From NCBI GenBank assembly GCA_003138485.1, contig PLGF01000166.1, forward strand, positions 26,470 to 90,469: a stretch of 64,000 nucleotides of DNA, given 5' to 3'. The stretch is from Verrucomicrobiales bacterium (GTDB taxonomy: Bacteria > Verrucomicrobiota > Verrucomicrobiia > Limisphaerales > Palsa-1400). Each line of letters starts with the position of its first letter. The stretch's first letter is position 1. The notes below the pieces were generated by a model, which saw only the letters and a program-made list of their open reading frames with translations, was not told where the DNA came from and did not search any database. Both the position numbers and the translations under genes were made by a program. This document shows, one piece after another, positions 45,840 through 52,962 of the stretch.

Positions 45840-46634
45840 ATGAAAGAGCAAATCAAGGAGTTCTACCGCGAACTTGATTTGGAGTCGGGTGCGGACCTAG
45901 CCTCAGTGCGTCAATCGTATCGCCAGTTGGTCAAAGTTTGGCATCCCGACCGTTTTGGCCACGATCAGAAACTTCAAACTTTCGCCAATGATAAGCTCAA
46001 AAGGATTAATTTCGCCTATGAAGGACTCGTCGCCTTCTTTCAGAATGGGGGAGTAGGCCCATTTTCGCCGCCGCCCAAGACCGAAGCTCCTCCGAAAGCA
46101 ACCCAAGCCACACCCGGATCGGACTGGCTTGAGGAAATCCTCAAGACGCCCTCCAAGACCTCTCGCCCCAAGGCTCATCAAGCTGCACCCGGATCAAATG
46201 TTTACCAAGCTGGATTAAAGCGTTACCAAGCCAAGGATTACAAGGGAGCACTCGGTCTGTTCCTACAGGCTGCGGAAATTGGAAACGCAAATGCGCAGTA
46301 CGGTCTCGGCTATATTTACTATCGACATCGCAGGTTTTTTCCATTGATTGGTGCGAGCAAGCACTTTGCTGAGATATTGCGATGGTGGACCAAAGCCGCA
46401 GAGCAAGGCCATACAGACGCTCAGTACATGGTCGGTATATTTCACCAAATTGGCTGGGCCACGCCATTCGATGAAACCGAAGCTCGAAAATGGTTCCAAC
46501 GCGCCGCTGCGAATGGGCATTTACGTGCAAAAGAACGCCTCAGTAAATTGGGAATCTTCAATAAGATTAATGCCATCCCATTGGTCAGATTATTTGTGGG
46601 AGACACTGTTCCCGCACCACCGCGAATGACATAG
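45840..46634 (+). CDS. J-domain protein with Sel1-like repeats
   Basis: The N-terminal ~65 residues are a DnaJ J-domain: FYRELDLESGADLASVRQSYRQLVKVWHPDRF, with the HPD motif at 35-37. That motif stimulates the ATPase of a Hsp70 (DnaK) partner. A Pro/Ala-rich linker leads to at least three Sel1-like (alpha/alpha) repeats (KDYKGALGLFLQAAEIGNANAQYGLGYIYY, ILRWWTKAAEQGHTDAQYMVGIFHQ, KWFQRAAANGHLRAKERL). Sel1 repeats usually bind proteins. There is no zinc-finger or substrate-binding DnaJ domain, so it should recruit DnaK to a specific client. 264 residues. Probably co-transcribed with the genes on either side. Confidence 0.9.
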   Translation: MKEQIKEFYRELDLESGADLASVRQSYRQLVKVWHPDRFGHDQKLQTFANDKLKRINFAYEGLVAFFQNGGVGPFSPPPKTEAPPKATQATPGSDWLEEILKTPSKTSRPKAHQAAPGSNVYQAGLKRYQAKDYKGALGLFLQAAEIGNANAQYGLGYIYYRHRRFFPLIGASKHFAEILRWWTKAAEQGHTDAQYMVGIFHQIGWATPFDETEARKWFQRAAANGHLRAKERLSKLGIFNKINAIPLVRLFVGDTVPAPPRMT

Positions 46635-46661
46635 ACTATTGGATTGAAGGCACAACCCATT

Positions 46662-47087
46662 ATGAGCCTATTCCGAATATTGAAAGGCGCGCTGGGCATT
46701 CCGCACTACTCGAGCATCGAGGAGTGCAAGCGGGAGGCGAATGCTGGCAAGGCGCAGGCCCAGTTCATCCTAGGTGGCTTCTATGAGCGCGGCCAGTTTG
46801 GGTTGCCGAAGGATTACACCGAATCCGGGAAATGGTACCGCAAAGCCGCTGAACAAGACCACCACGCCGCGCAACTTTACCTGGGGGTTTACCTCGCCCA
46901 AGGCCAAGGGGTGGAACAGGACGTGGTGGAAGGATTGCAGTGGATTCTGTTGGCAAAGCGCGGAGGAGCATTGGACCGTCAGGCGGCGAACGCAACACAA
47001 GTCCAACTTGAGGCTTTAATGACAAATCAACAGATTGCCCAAGCTCGCGCGATGGCGTTAGTATTTACTGCGGAGCGCGGCGAGTAA
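46662..47087 (+). CDS. Small Sel1-repeat protein
   Basis: A 141-residue product with two clear Sel1 repeats (AGKAQAQFILGGFYERGQFGLPKDYTESGKWYRKAAEQ and DHHAAQLYLGVYLAQGQGVEQDVVEGLQWILLAKRGG). A helical end follows (LEALMTNQQIAQARAMALVF). It starts SLFRILKGALGIP at ATG 46662; a TTG six codons upstream is less likely. It follows the J-domain/Sel1 gene by 27 nt and may have arisen from it. No signal peptide, so probably cytoplasmic. Confidence 0.85.
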   Translation: MSLFRILKGALGIPHYSSIEECKREANAGKAQAQFILGGFYERGQFGLPKDYTESGKWYRKAAEQDHHAAQLYLGVYLAQGQGVEQDVVEGLQWILLAKRGGALDRQAANATQVQLEALMTNQQIAQARAMALVFTAERGE

Positions 47088-47162
47088 GCTCGAATTTATG
47101 CAAACCGGACTGGTAACAATCGATGCTCGGATGGATTTGTTTCTTTGATTTTTACAATCGCA

Positions 47163-47459
47163 CTACTCGCCTTTTGGAATGTGGCAGGCCGATGCCAATA
47201 GTTTCCCAAATACTTCCAAGTAGCCATCTTGCGGGTCATCTGGATTCTTGAACCTCTTTTCAGTGTAGTCCTTTGCTTCTCCAATGACTGCATTTCCGCG
47301 TTCTTTCCGAACCATCGGCAGGTGCTCCTCGAACCTCTTTTCGATCTCCTCCTCGAGTTCGCTTATGGCTTCGATGCAATCCCTACGGGCCTTAGCATTC
47401 TGGAGTGGTAGGGCTTCGTACGCCATTTTCCACATCACAACTTTATTTTCTGTCGTCAT
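47163..47459 (-). CDS. Small helical protein of unknown function
   Basis: Not recognised. From ATG 47459 it gives 98 residues, highly charged and probably all helical (YEALPLQNAKARRDCIEAISELEEEIEKRFEEHLPMVRKERGN). The frame stays open further upstream to a TTG at 47555 with plausible coding sequence (SVLDYAGKSGYAQL), so the true start may be a GTG at 47498 or 47516. It lies beyond the hairpin that follows the SSB-like gene and may be the last gene of the minus-strand operon or independent. Confidence 0.6.
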   Translation of the reverse strand: MTTENKVVMWKMAYEALPLQNAKARRDCIEAISELEEEIEKRFEEHLPMVRKERGNAVIGEAKDYTEKRFKNPDDPQDGYLEVFGKLLASACHIPKGE

Positions 47460-47538
47460 CAGCTGAGCATATCCACTTTTTCCCGCGTAATCAAGCACGC
47501 TATTTAGAGGCTCCACACCTCGAATATTCGGGACAGTT

Positions 47539-47722
47539 ATTAGAGTATTAAACAAGGTTAAGGGCGACGGGGGGCCGGGCTCCGCCCGGCTCCCCCGCCG
47601 CCCCGTTACCCTGTCGTTTAGGCCACCATTTGTGCCTCTTTAATGACCAGCCGTTTGTCCCGTTCTTCCCAGCGCAGCACTTTCAGCGTCACTTGCTGCA
47701 TTTCCGGCAGCTTGTGAAACTC
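47539..47722. repeat. Repeat copy spanning SSB-like gene end and hairpin
   Basis: About 184 bases matching 43608-43790 in the same orientation. The shared part begins ATTAGAGTATTAAACAAGG, covers the GC-rich hairpin and runs into the coding end of the SSB-like gene. Confidence 0.8.
47562..47604 (-). terminator. GC-rich hairpin downstream of the replication operon
   Basis: GCCGGGC, loop TCC, GCCCGGC, extended by G- and C-runs, just past the end of the minus-strand replication genes. The following minus-strand bases (TTAACCTTGTTTAAT) are T-rich, which suits a terminator. As rolling-circle elements often keep origins or packaging-like hairpins here, a replication function is possible too. Confidence 0.5.
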
Positions 47723-47947
47723 AATGACGTTGTCGCCATCCAACTTCACCTTGCCGTCTTTCAGGTCCGGGTATTCCTCGTACACCGCCATGCCAGGTTG
47801 CAAGGCCAGTTCGTGCCGGATGCAGACGACTTTGCCAGAGCCATCTTTCCGGTTGAACGCCTTTGCCGTACTGGACATGACCACTCCACGAACAAACAGA
47901 CCATTCAGTTTGTCGTTTTGAGCAGGTTGTTTTGCATTATCAGCCAT
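47618..47947 (-). CDS. Small SSB-like protein of the rolling-circle element
   Basis: A 109-residue protein starting MADNAKQPAQNDKLNGLFVRGVVMSSTAKAF, with alternating strands. It ends DNVIEFHKLPEMQQVTLKVLRWEERDKRLVIKEAQMVA. Its size, position directly after an HUH replication gene and beta-rich pattern fit a single-stranded DNA-binding protein analogous to filamentous-phage gpV. No canonical SSB acidic tail is present, so this is inference. It starts 43 nt inside the replication gene. Confidence 0.65.
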   Translation of the reverse strand: MADNAKQPAQNDKLNGLFVRGVVMSSTAKAFNRKDGSGKVVCIRHELALQPGMAVYEEYPDLKDGKVKLDGDNVIEFHKLPEMQQVTLKVLRWEERDKRLVIKEAQMVA

Positions 47948-48810
47948 GATGTTATTCCTTCTTTTCTTGATACTATTATTTCTCCGCTGCCTTTATACCG
48001 ACCATCCAGCGCAGCAGATAAAACTAGATGATCGAAAATGTCCCGATACGGGACACTAAATTGCATTGTTCGCGCCATGCCGTGCAGGCGAATCACTCCC
48101 ATGCACTCCCATCGCCGGAAGCGTTCTTCCATCGTGTACGAGGCTCGTGGTTCCTTGGGCTTGGAATCGTCCACGTCAGGCGTTGGCAGGGGTTTCGGAT
48201 TAGTCGAGGGCTTGAGAAACCCTTTGGTTGTTTGAAACACTCGCAACCGCTTTTTCTTTTTCACCCATTCTGGCAAATCATCCGGCTTGGTGACGTATTT
48301 CAACAGGTAATGAAAATCCTTGTTGGTGATGCGTTGGATTTTGACCCAGCCCAAGCCCCACAACTCCGCCAGCAGTTCCTTGGGCAGAAAACGGCGTGTC
48401 AGGAAAATGGCGTGATAATGCACCCAACCGCTCTCGTGGAATTCGACCTTGATGCAATAGGGCGCATCTACGGTGTAAACCTTGCCTTCATGCTCGACTC
48501 CGTGCCTGAGTTGAAAGAAAACTTTGCGTAGCCGCTTCCGGCTGTCCTCAAAAGCAGCTTCCTCGTTCGCATAAAGTTTTGGGTCCAGAGTGAATGTAAA
48601 AAACAGCTTGCCGCCTACATCGGGCAGGCGATCCCAAATCCGCGCCAGCACCTTGTAAATGCCGACCGGGTGAAACCATGAAGCCGGAACGAATTCCTTG
48701 ATGGTGTGTTCATAAAGAGGCGCAACGCCAGTTGGTTGCACATTCGACCGCAGAACCGGCGAACTGGATTGCTCGTGTTCTGACTTGGCGGTTGTCACTG
48801 GACCTCCCAT
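47905..48810 (-). CDS. HUH-type rolling-circle replication initiator
   Basis: The product of 301 residues carries the three motifs of HUH endonucleases: motif 1 FFTFTLDPKLY, the HUH pair WVHYHAIFL, and the Tyr motif YLLKYVTKP. The active Tyr would nick the origin and stay attached to the 5' end, as in Microviridae/Inoviridae-type and plasmid Rep proteins. The ATG at 48810 overlaps the upstream gene by 16 nt. A GTG at 48798 would give a GTGA overlap and sits after GGGAGGT, so it is a real alternative. The longer frame upstream is the shadow of the HTH gene. Confidence 0.85.
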   Translation of the reverse strand: MGGPVTTAKSEHEQSSSPVLRSNVQPTGVAPLYEHTIKEFVPASWFHPVGIYKVLARIWDRLPDVGGKLFFTFTLDPKLYANEEAAFEDSRKRLRKVFFQLRHGVEHEGKVYTVDAPYCIKVEFHESGWVHYHAIFLTRRFLPKELLAELWGLGWVKIQRITNKDFHYLLKYVTKPDDLPEWVKKKKRLRVFQTTKGFLKPSTNPKPLPTPDVDDSKPKEPRASYTMEERFRRWECMGVIRLHGMARTMQFSVPYRDIFDHLVLSAALDGRYKGSGEIIVSRKEGITSWLIMQNNLLKTTN

Positions 48811-49055
48811 CGTTGGCGGGCTGGAACCTTGTGAACCTGGGCGAAGTCGCCAGCAGCCGCCCGGCGCGTGAATTCGTCGATTGCTTCCTGGGTGAGATAT
48901 TGCCGTCCGGCGATGTTGACAGTTTTGAGCCAGCCCTTCTTGCGCCATCGCCACGCAGTGCAGGCCGTAACGCCGGTGTTCGTCAGCCATTGCTGCAAGC
49001 TGACAATCGCCCGGCCCGACCCAAGAGCTAATTTTGCAAATCTGTTTGATTCCAT
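48795..49055 (-). CDS. Small helix-turn-helix protein, possible excisionase
   Basis: An 86-residue basic protein: VSLQQWLTNTGVTACTAWRWRKKGWLKTVNIAGRQYLTQEAIDEFTRRAA. The helix-turn-helix with a following W.R..GW...I.GR.Y.T pair matches winged-helix MerR-like/excisionase proteins. It overlaps the Rep gene and is near the integrase, so excision control or Rep regulation are both likely. I cannot choose between them. Confidence 0.75.
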   Translation of the reverse strand: MESNRFAKLALGSGRAIVSLQQWLTNTGVTACTAWRWRKKGWLKTVNIAGRQYLTQEAIDEFTRRAAAGDFAQVHKVPARQRWEVQ

Positions 49056-49121
49056 GCCGCCATTTTTAGCAAATGACGGCTTCCGTGTAATCCGACGAGG
49101 CGACGGCTCGACTTGTCGGAA

Positions 49122-49859
49122 TTAGATGGCACGCTTCTTGCGGCCAGGACTCCCAAGCTTTAGCTCAATCCGCTGGCAGATTTTTTCCATGCGCTTATTA
49201 TCACCCACGACTTGCTCAGGAAGGCCGAGTTGCAGAAGAAAATCCCGAAGTTCCCGCACGCTTTTGAGCTTCTCAACTTCTCTACGGTGGAGGAGTAGCC
49301 TTTGATAAATCGGTGTTGCTGTAGTGGCCCCAGCCAATAACGGTTTGACAGTCATCCCCGGTTTGGCGATTCCGTCCGCAAAACCTCTGAAAAAATCAGC
49401 GGCCTCCACACGACTCGTTTGGGCCAGTGCTGTCTTAAATGATTCCATCATTGTTGCCTCAATGCGCATTATCTCGGATGCAAGCTCAAGTACTGACAGG
49501 GCAGCAAACTCCATTGCTTTCAAGGCACTTTGAACAGACGGCACTCCCTTATTTTTCTGCATCCATTCAACAAAACGTTGACCCTCTTTAAGGGCCTCTG
49601 GATTGTCGGGCGTCAAATCGCCGATTGCGTACACATTCGCGCATATCTGACCCAAGCATCGTCCGACCTCCTTTGGTGTCAATTGCTTCGGCTTACGCAT
49701 CTGAATCATTGGCATTCCCTGCTGGATTAACTCTCCCAGAACTTTAAGTACCCACTTCGGCTCATTTTCGAGGTCTATGCCCGCATTGACATCGGCTGAA
49801 AAGTCTGCCGAGTCAAATACTCGCTCGTACCAGCTACGCTCTTTGCTCTTTTTTGCCAC
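49122..49859 (-). CDS. Helical protein of unknown function, between integrase and HTH genes
   Basis: Not recognised. 245 residues starting with GTG (AKKSKERSWYERVFDSADFSAD). It is mainly helical with long amphipathic stretches (ALKAMEFAALSVLELASEIMRIEATMMESFKTALAQTSRVEAADFFRGFADGI) and a basic end (ELKLGSPGRKKRAI). There is no signal peptide. Its place in the integrase-Rep operon suggests copy control, stability or regulation, but nothing specific is supported. Confidence 0.7.
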   Translation of the reverse strand: MAKKSKERSWYERVFDSADFSADVNAGIDLENEPKWVLKVLGELIQQGMPMIQMRKPKQLTPKEVGRCLGQICANVYAIGDLTPDNPEALKEGQRFVEWMQKNKGVPSVQSALKAMEFAALSVLELASEIMRIEATMMESFKTALAQTSRVEAADFFRGFADGIAKPGMTVKPLLAGATTATPIYQRLLLHRREVEKLKSVRELRDFLLQLGLPEQVVGDNKRMEKICQRIELKLGSPGRKKRAI

Positions 49860-49874
49860 GTCAATCCTTTACGC

Positions 49875-51146
49875 TTATGCAGCCATCGGCACCAAGCCAG
49901 GCCCGAAATTCATGCGCTCGCCCATTGCCTTGCGATGTTCATTGGCCAGGTGGCCGTAAACCCTGCCGATCAATACGCCGCCGTCCAGATGGCCTACCCA
50001 GGCCGCAATCGTCATGAAGTCCACCCCGGACATGACGGCCATACTGATAAAATGATGGCGGCAGTCGTGGAAGTGGAAGCCGGGCATTTTGGCGTGACGC
50101 CGCACCAGCTTTAGGGACTCTTGAAAACTTCTCGCACCCAAGTCCTTCTGCCCGCGTTGAGGCGAAGGAAACAGCCAATCCGAATCAGGAGCACGCCGCT
50201 TGCACATGTCGAGAAGATGCGATTTCAGTTTGGCGTTGAAGTCCACCACCCGCGCCGTTCGATTCTTTGTGTCGCCCGACGATCCAATGGTCAGTTGTTC
50301 CCGTTCAAAATTTGCATCCGGCCAGCGCAAGCCCAACGCCTCATTGCGACGCGCCCCGCAAAAAGCCAGCAGCTTGATGTAATCGACGAATTCTTGGGCA
50401 TTCTTGCTTACGGGCACGACCTCGCCCAATTTATTGACTCGTGTTTCAAACGCCGCTTTGCATAGCCGTTCCAATTCCGCCGAGGCGAAAAGCGGACGCT
50501 TGACCACGGTGGTTTTCATTGGCCGCAAGCCTTCCGTTGGCAATCGCTGGATAATGCCATCGTCCACGGCACGCTTGAGGACGTTCCGCAGCGAGATAAT
50601 GTCCAAATTCGCCGTCCGCGGTGACATGCCCGCTTTCATCCGCTTTTCAATGAATCGGTTTACGTGCATCCGTTTGATTTGATCGAGGCGCAGCCCGCCC
50701 AAGTGTTCCGTCCACTTCGCCAGGACAGACCGTTCCTTGTCCACCGTGCCCGGTTTCTTGGTTCCCTGTCCGCTCGAAATGAAATCCAGATACCGCGCCG
50801 CGTATTCGCCGAACTTTGGCGTGCGGCCCACCGAAGGCATATCGTTGTCGGAACGCTGCGTTTGAAGGCGTTTCAATTCCCCAATGGCTTGCGCCGCCGT
50901 CGGCACCGGCACCCCGTCCTTATCGGCCAGCGGCACCCGGCGCACCTTTTTTTCCCCGGTGATGGGGTTTTCAACGGTCAGTTGCGCGTAATATCGCCCA
51001 TTGCGTTCCCAAAGTCCTCGCACGGGTTGCTTGCGCCCGTCCAAAACTTTTGAGAACATGGCCTCATGCGTTTGACGCCCGACATTATGGTCTGTGCTAG
51101 TTGTGCTAGTCGCTGTGCTAGTTTTTGCGATTGCTTGTGCTTTCAT
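49875..51146 (-). CDS. Tyrosine site-specific integrase
   Basis: Drives integration and excision of the element. The 423-residue product has an N-terminal arm/SAM-like domain (GEYAARYLDFISSGQGTKKPGTVDKERSVLAKWTEHL) and a catalytic domain. The catalytic Arg R266 is in GARRNEALGLRW, H360 and R363 in FHDCRHHF, and the nucleophile Y397 in RVYGHLANEH. It lies 81 nt from the restored tRNA-Leu, the usual place for a tRNA-targeting integrase. Its first codons overlap three TGTGCTAG sites, so it may bind over its own start and regulate itself. Confidence 0.95.
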   Translation of the reverse strand: MKAQAIAKTSTATSTTSTDHNVGRQTHEAMFSKVLDGRKQPVRGLWERNGRYYAQLTVENPITGEKKVRRVPLADKDGVPVPTAAQAIGELKRLQTQRSDNDMPSVGRTPKFGEYAARYLDFISSGQGTKKPGTVDKERSVLAKWTEHLGGLRLDQIKRMHVNRFIEKRMKAGMSPRTANLDIISLRNVLKRAVDDGIIQRLPTEGLRPMKTTVVKRPLFASAELERLCKAAFETRVNKLGEVVPVSKNAQEFVDYIKLLAFCGARRNEALGLRWPDANFEREQLTIGSSGDTKNRTARVVDFNAKLKSHLLDMCKRRAPDSDWLFPSPQRGQKDLGARSFQESLKLVRRHAKMPGFHFHDCRHHFISMAVMSGVDFMTIAAWVGHLDGGVLIGRVYGHLANEHRKAMGERMNFGPGLVPMAA

Positions 51147-51175
51147 GCCATCACTCTAGCACAACCACTAGCACA
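51093..51175. promoter_or_regulatory. Cluster of TGTGCTAG sites, candidate integrase arm sites
   Basis: Three direct TGTGCTAG copies at 51093-51100, 51102-51109 and 51114-51121 and two inverse (CTAGCACA) copies at 51156-51163 and 51168-51175. The spacing is 9-12 bases. The same octamer appears twice at the left end of the element (45324-45331, 45336-45343). They bracket the integrase start and could serve as both arm-binding sites and operator. Confidence 0.6.
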
Positions 51176-51227
51176 GGCGTCAAGCGCGAACCTTGAAATA
51201 GTTGTAAGTAATTGCAAATCAACAGTT

Positions 51228-51265
51228 GCCGGAGTGGCGAAATGGCAGACGCACAGGACTTAAAA
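51228..51265 (+). other. Right attachment site (start of intact tRNA-Leu)
   Basis: Identical for 38 bases to 45153-45190. Here it continues into the rest of a normal tRNA. In this orientation the element supplies the 5' half and the chromosome keeps the 3' half, so the tRNA is restored. Confidence 0.85.
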
Positions 51266-51315
51266 TCCTGGGTCCGTAACAGGACGTGCGGGTTCGAGTC
51301 CCGCCTCCGGCACCA
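51228..51315 (+). tRNA. tRNA-Leu (UAA), CCA encoded
   Basis: Acceptor stem GCCGGAG pairs with CTCCGGC. The anticodon stem CAGGA/TCCTG holds loop CTTAAAA, giving anticodon TAA. A long variable arm (GGTCCGTAACAGGACGT region) marks a class II leucine tRNA. The T-arm GCGGGTTCGAGTCCCGC is standard, and CCA is genomic. Its 5' half is now inside the right attachment site, so its promoter is presumably provided by the element. Confidence 0.95.
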
Positions 51316-51344
51316 TCCTCTTACATGCGGCGCAGCATCAGGCC

Positions 51345-51647
51345 GTCGTTGAGGTTGAAGATGGCTGACGTGCGGCGCCATCAGGCAAACCGTCTGCCTC
51401 CGCCCAGTTCCAGGAACTTTTCCTCCCCCGTCGCATCGAACTGCAATAGCGCCGCCCCCGCCTGGAACCCTTGCGTCCACTCCGTCCAGCCGCGCACCGT
51501 GTAACGTCCGCGCACGGTAAAAACCGGCGAGCCTTTTGCGGCGTCGCGGCACGCCTCGATGGAGCGGATTTTGGGGCCGGCCAATTCCCAGAGACGGCGG
51601 ATTCTGCCCGTCAAATCAGAGGGCCGGATATGCAGGTTGATCTTCAT
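51345..51647 (-). pseudogene. Truncated glycosyl hydrolase remnant
   Basis: From ATG 51647 the frame reads KINLHIRPSDLTGRIRRLWELAGPKIRSIEAC and GRYTVRGWTEWTQGFQAGAALLQFDATGEEKFLELG. This resembles the start of a family of Verrucomicrobiota glycosyl hydrolases of 400-plus residues, as I recall. After that a frameshift moves the match to another frame (GRRQTVCLMAPHVSH), and then similarity ends abruptly near 51355. Only the first quarter is left. It is next to the element's tRNA, so deletion during element movement is possible. Confidence 0.6.
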
Positions 51648-51783
51648 GGTCTTTGCGGAGCGGATCTCAATTATTTGGCAAGCCCCGTTGGCGAAGTCAT
51701 ACGTTAAGGATTTCGGACTTGTCGATTGAGAATTCAAGAATCTCGTTGCCGATTGGAGCGGCAGCGACTACTTTAACGATGCC

Positions 51784-52176
51784 ATGATTTCCGCCAGACA
51801 GACCGCTTCGGATGCGCCCGCGCCCGCGACTTATCGCGTCGGCGACGAACATCTCATCAAAGTGACATCCGCCGCGGCGCAAAAGGTGGCGTCGCTCCTG
51901 CAACGGCAGGGGCGGCCCAACGGCGTCTTGCGCGTGGCGGTCGTCGGGGGCGGCTGTTCCGGGCTGCAATACGAGATGGATTTGCAGGACCAGCCGGCCA
52001 GCCGCGACATCCTGGTGGAGAGCGGCGGCGTGCGGGTGGTGGTGGACCCCAAAAGCGCGCTCTACATCGCCGGCAGTGAACTGGATTATGTGGATGCGTT
52101 GCTGGCCGGCGGATTCAAAATCAAGAACCCCAACGCGGCCAGCAGTTGCTCTTGCGGCGAAAGTTTCAGCACCTGA
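51784..52176 (+). CDS. A-type iron-sulfur carrier (IscA/HesB family)
   Basis: Carries or inserts Fe-S clusters. The 130-residue product has the three conserved cysteines at C58 (GGGCSGLQYEM), C122 and C124 (SSCSCGESF). It also has the HesB core (VTSAAAQKVASLL ... VDPKSALYIAGSELDYVD). The N-terminus is some 20 residues longer than E. coli IscA and shows no recognisable signal. It stands alone, so its role in specific cluster assembly is unclear. Confidence 0.95.
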   Translation: MISARQTASDAPAPATYRVGDEHLIKVTSAAAQKVASLLQRQGRPNGVLRVAVVGGGCSGLQYEMDLQDQPASRDILVESGGVRVVVDPKSALYIAGSELDYVDALLAGGFKIKNPNAASSCSCGESFST

Positions 52177-52218
52177 CCGCTCCGCCCGGCGCATGGATCA
52201 TTTACAATCGTATTGACA

Positions 52219-52953
52219 ATGAGGGCGCCCCGACTCGCATCCGGCCTGGCCGCCGCCGCGGCGCTCCTGGCCATTCCGCCCCTTTGGGCGCAGCCCTCCT
52301 GGCAGGAGGAATTCGCCAAAATGCCGCTGACGGAGAGAGCGCCGGAATTGGACCGGCATAATTGCGTCCGCGTCATGCTCAATTCCTTCCGGCGCAACCC
52401 GGCGACGCAGGCGCTGATCTTCATGCCCGGGGCAACCGATGAGTTTTACTTTTTCCGCCGGGCGCGCGCGACGCTGACCGGCGCGGCCCCCACGCTGCTG
52501 GACGCGGTTTCGGCCCTGACCAACCAGACGCATATCGTGGCCACCTTCCAGCCGCCGTTCCTGCTCCTGCACACCGCGGAAGACCCGCTGGAGCCACTGG
52601 CGGTCGTGGAAGACCAGCGGACGGCGGACCGGATTCGGAAAAGGAATTTCGAAAGGCACGCCGTGTTCAACGACCGGGACTGGGATTTTGTGCAGCCGAT
52701 CCTCTCGTTCGATCTGGACACCCGGATGTCGCCGGGCCTCCACGCCGCCGCATCCAACCACTTTTTCCGGCACAGCCTGGCTGAATTCGATTTGACAGGT
52801 TGGGACGGCCTGCGGGCGGTGGCGCTGGCGGGCAAAACCAGGTTCACAGTCAAGAAGGGGCGCATCGTCTTTGAAGGGGACCTCCGCTACCTGGCCAGGC
52901 CGGCGGATTTGACGCCCGACTTCCTCCTGAACTCCGGCGCCGACGGACGGTAG
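52219..52953 (+). CDS. Secreted protein of unknown function
   Basis: Not recognised. 244 residues with a signal peptide (RLASGLAAAAALLAIPPLWAQ). The mature part begins PSWQEEFAKMPLTERAPELDRHNCVRVMLNSFRRN and continues FMPGATDEFYFFRRARATL, TFQPPFLLLHTAEDPLEPLAVVEDQ and DWDFVQPILSFDLDTRMSP. The alternation of strands suggests a periplasmic beta/alpha protein. It follows the Fe-S carrier by 42 nt on the same strand and converges on the helicase gene. An in-frame TTG upstream is disfavoured. Confidence 0.75.
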   Translation: MRAPRLASGLAAAAALLAIPPLWAQPSWQEEFAKMPLTERAPELDRHNCVRVMLNSFRRNPATQALIFMPGATDEFYFFRRARATLTGAAPTLLDAVSALTNQTHIVATFQPPFLLLHTAEDPLEPLAVVEDQRTADRIRKRNFERHAVFNDRDWDFVQPILSFDLDTRMSPGLHAAASNHFFRHSLAEFDLTGWDGLRAVALAGKTRFTVKKGRIVFEGDLRYLARPADLTPDFLLNSGADGR

Positions 52954-52962
52954 CCGCGCCTG

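Larger units (their letters stand above)
45153..51265. mobile_element. Integrative element in tRNA-Leu, rolling-circle type
   Basis: Bounded by exact 38-base repeats of the 5' half of tRNA-Leu (45153-45190 and 51228-51265), which makes an element of about 6.1 kb. It carries a tyrosine integrase at its right end next to the tRNA. A helix-turn-helix protein, an HUH-type replication protein, a small SSB-like protein and two unknowns follow on the minus strand. A separate plus-strand cargo group (DUF2158, J-domain/Sel1, Sel1) is on the left. No capsid, Zot/pI, relaxase or conjugation genes are seen. It looks like an integrated rolling-circle plasmid or phage satellite. Confidence 0.85.
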
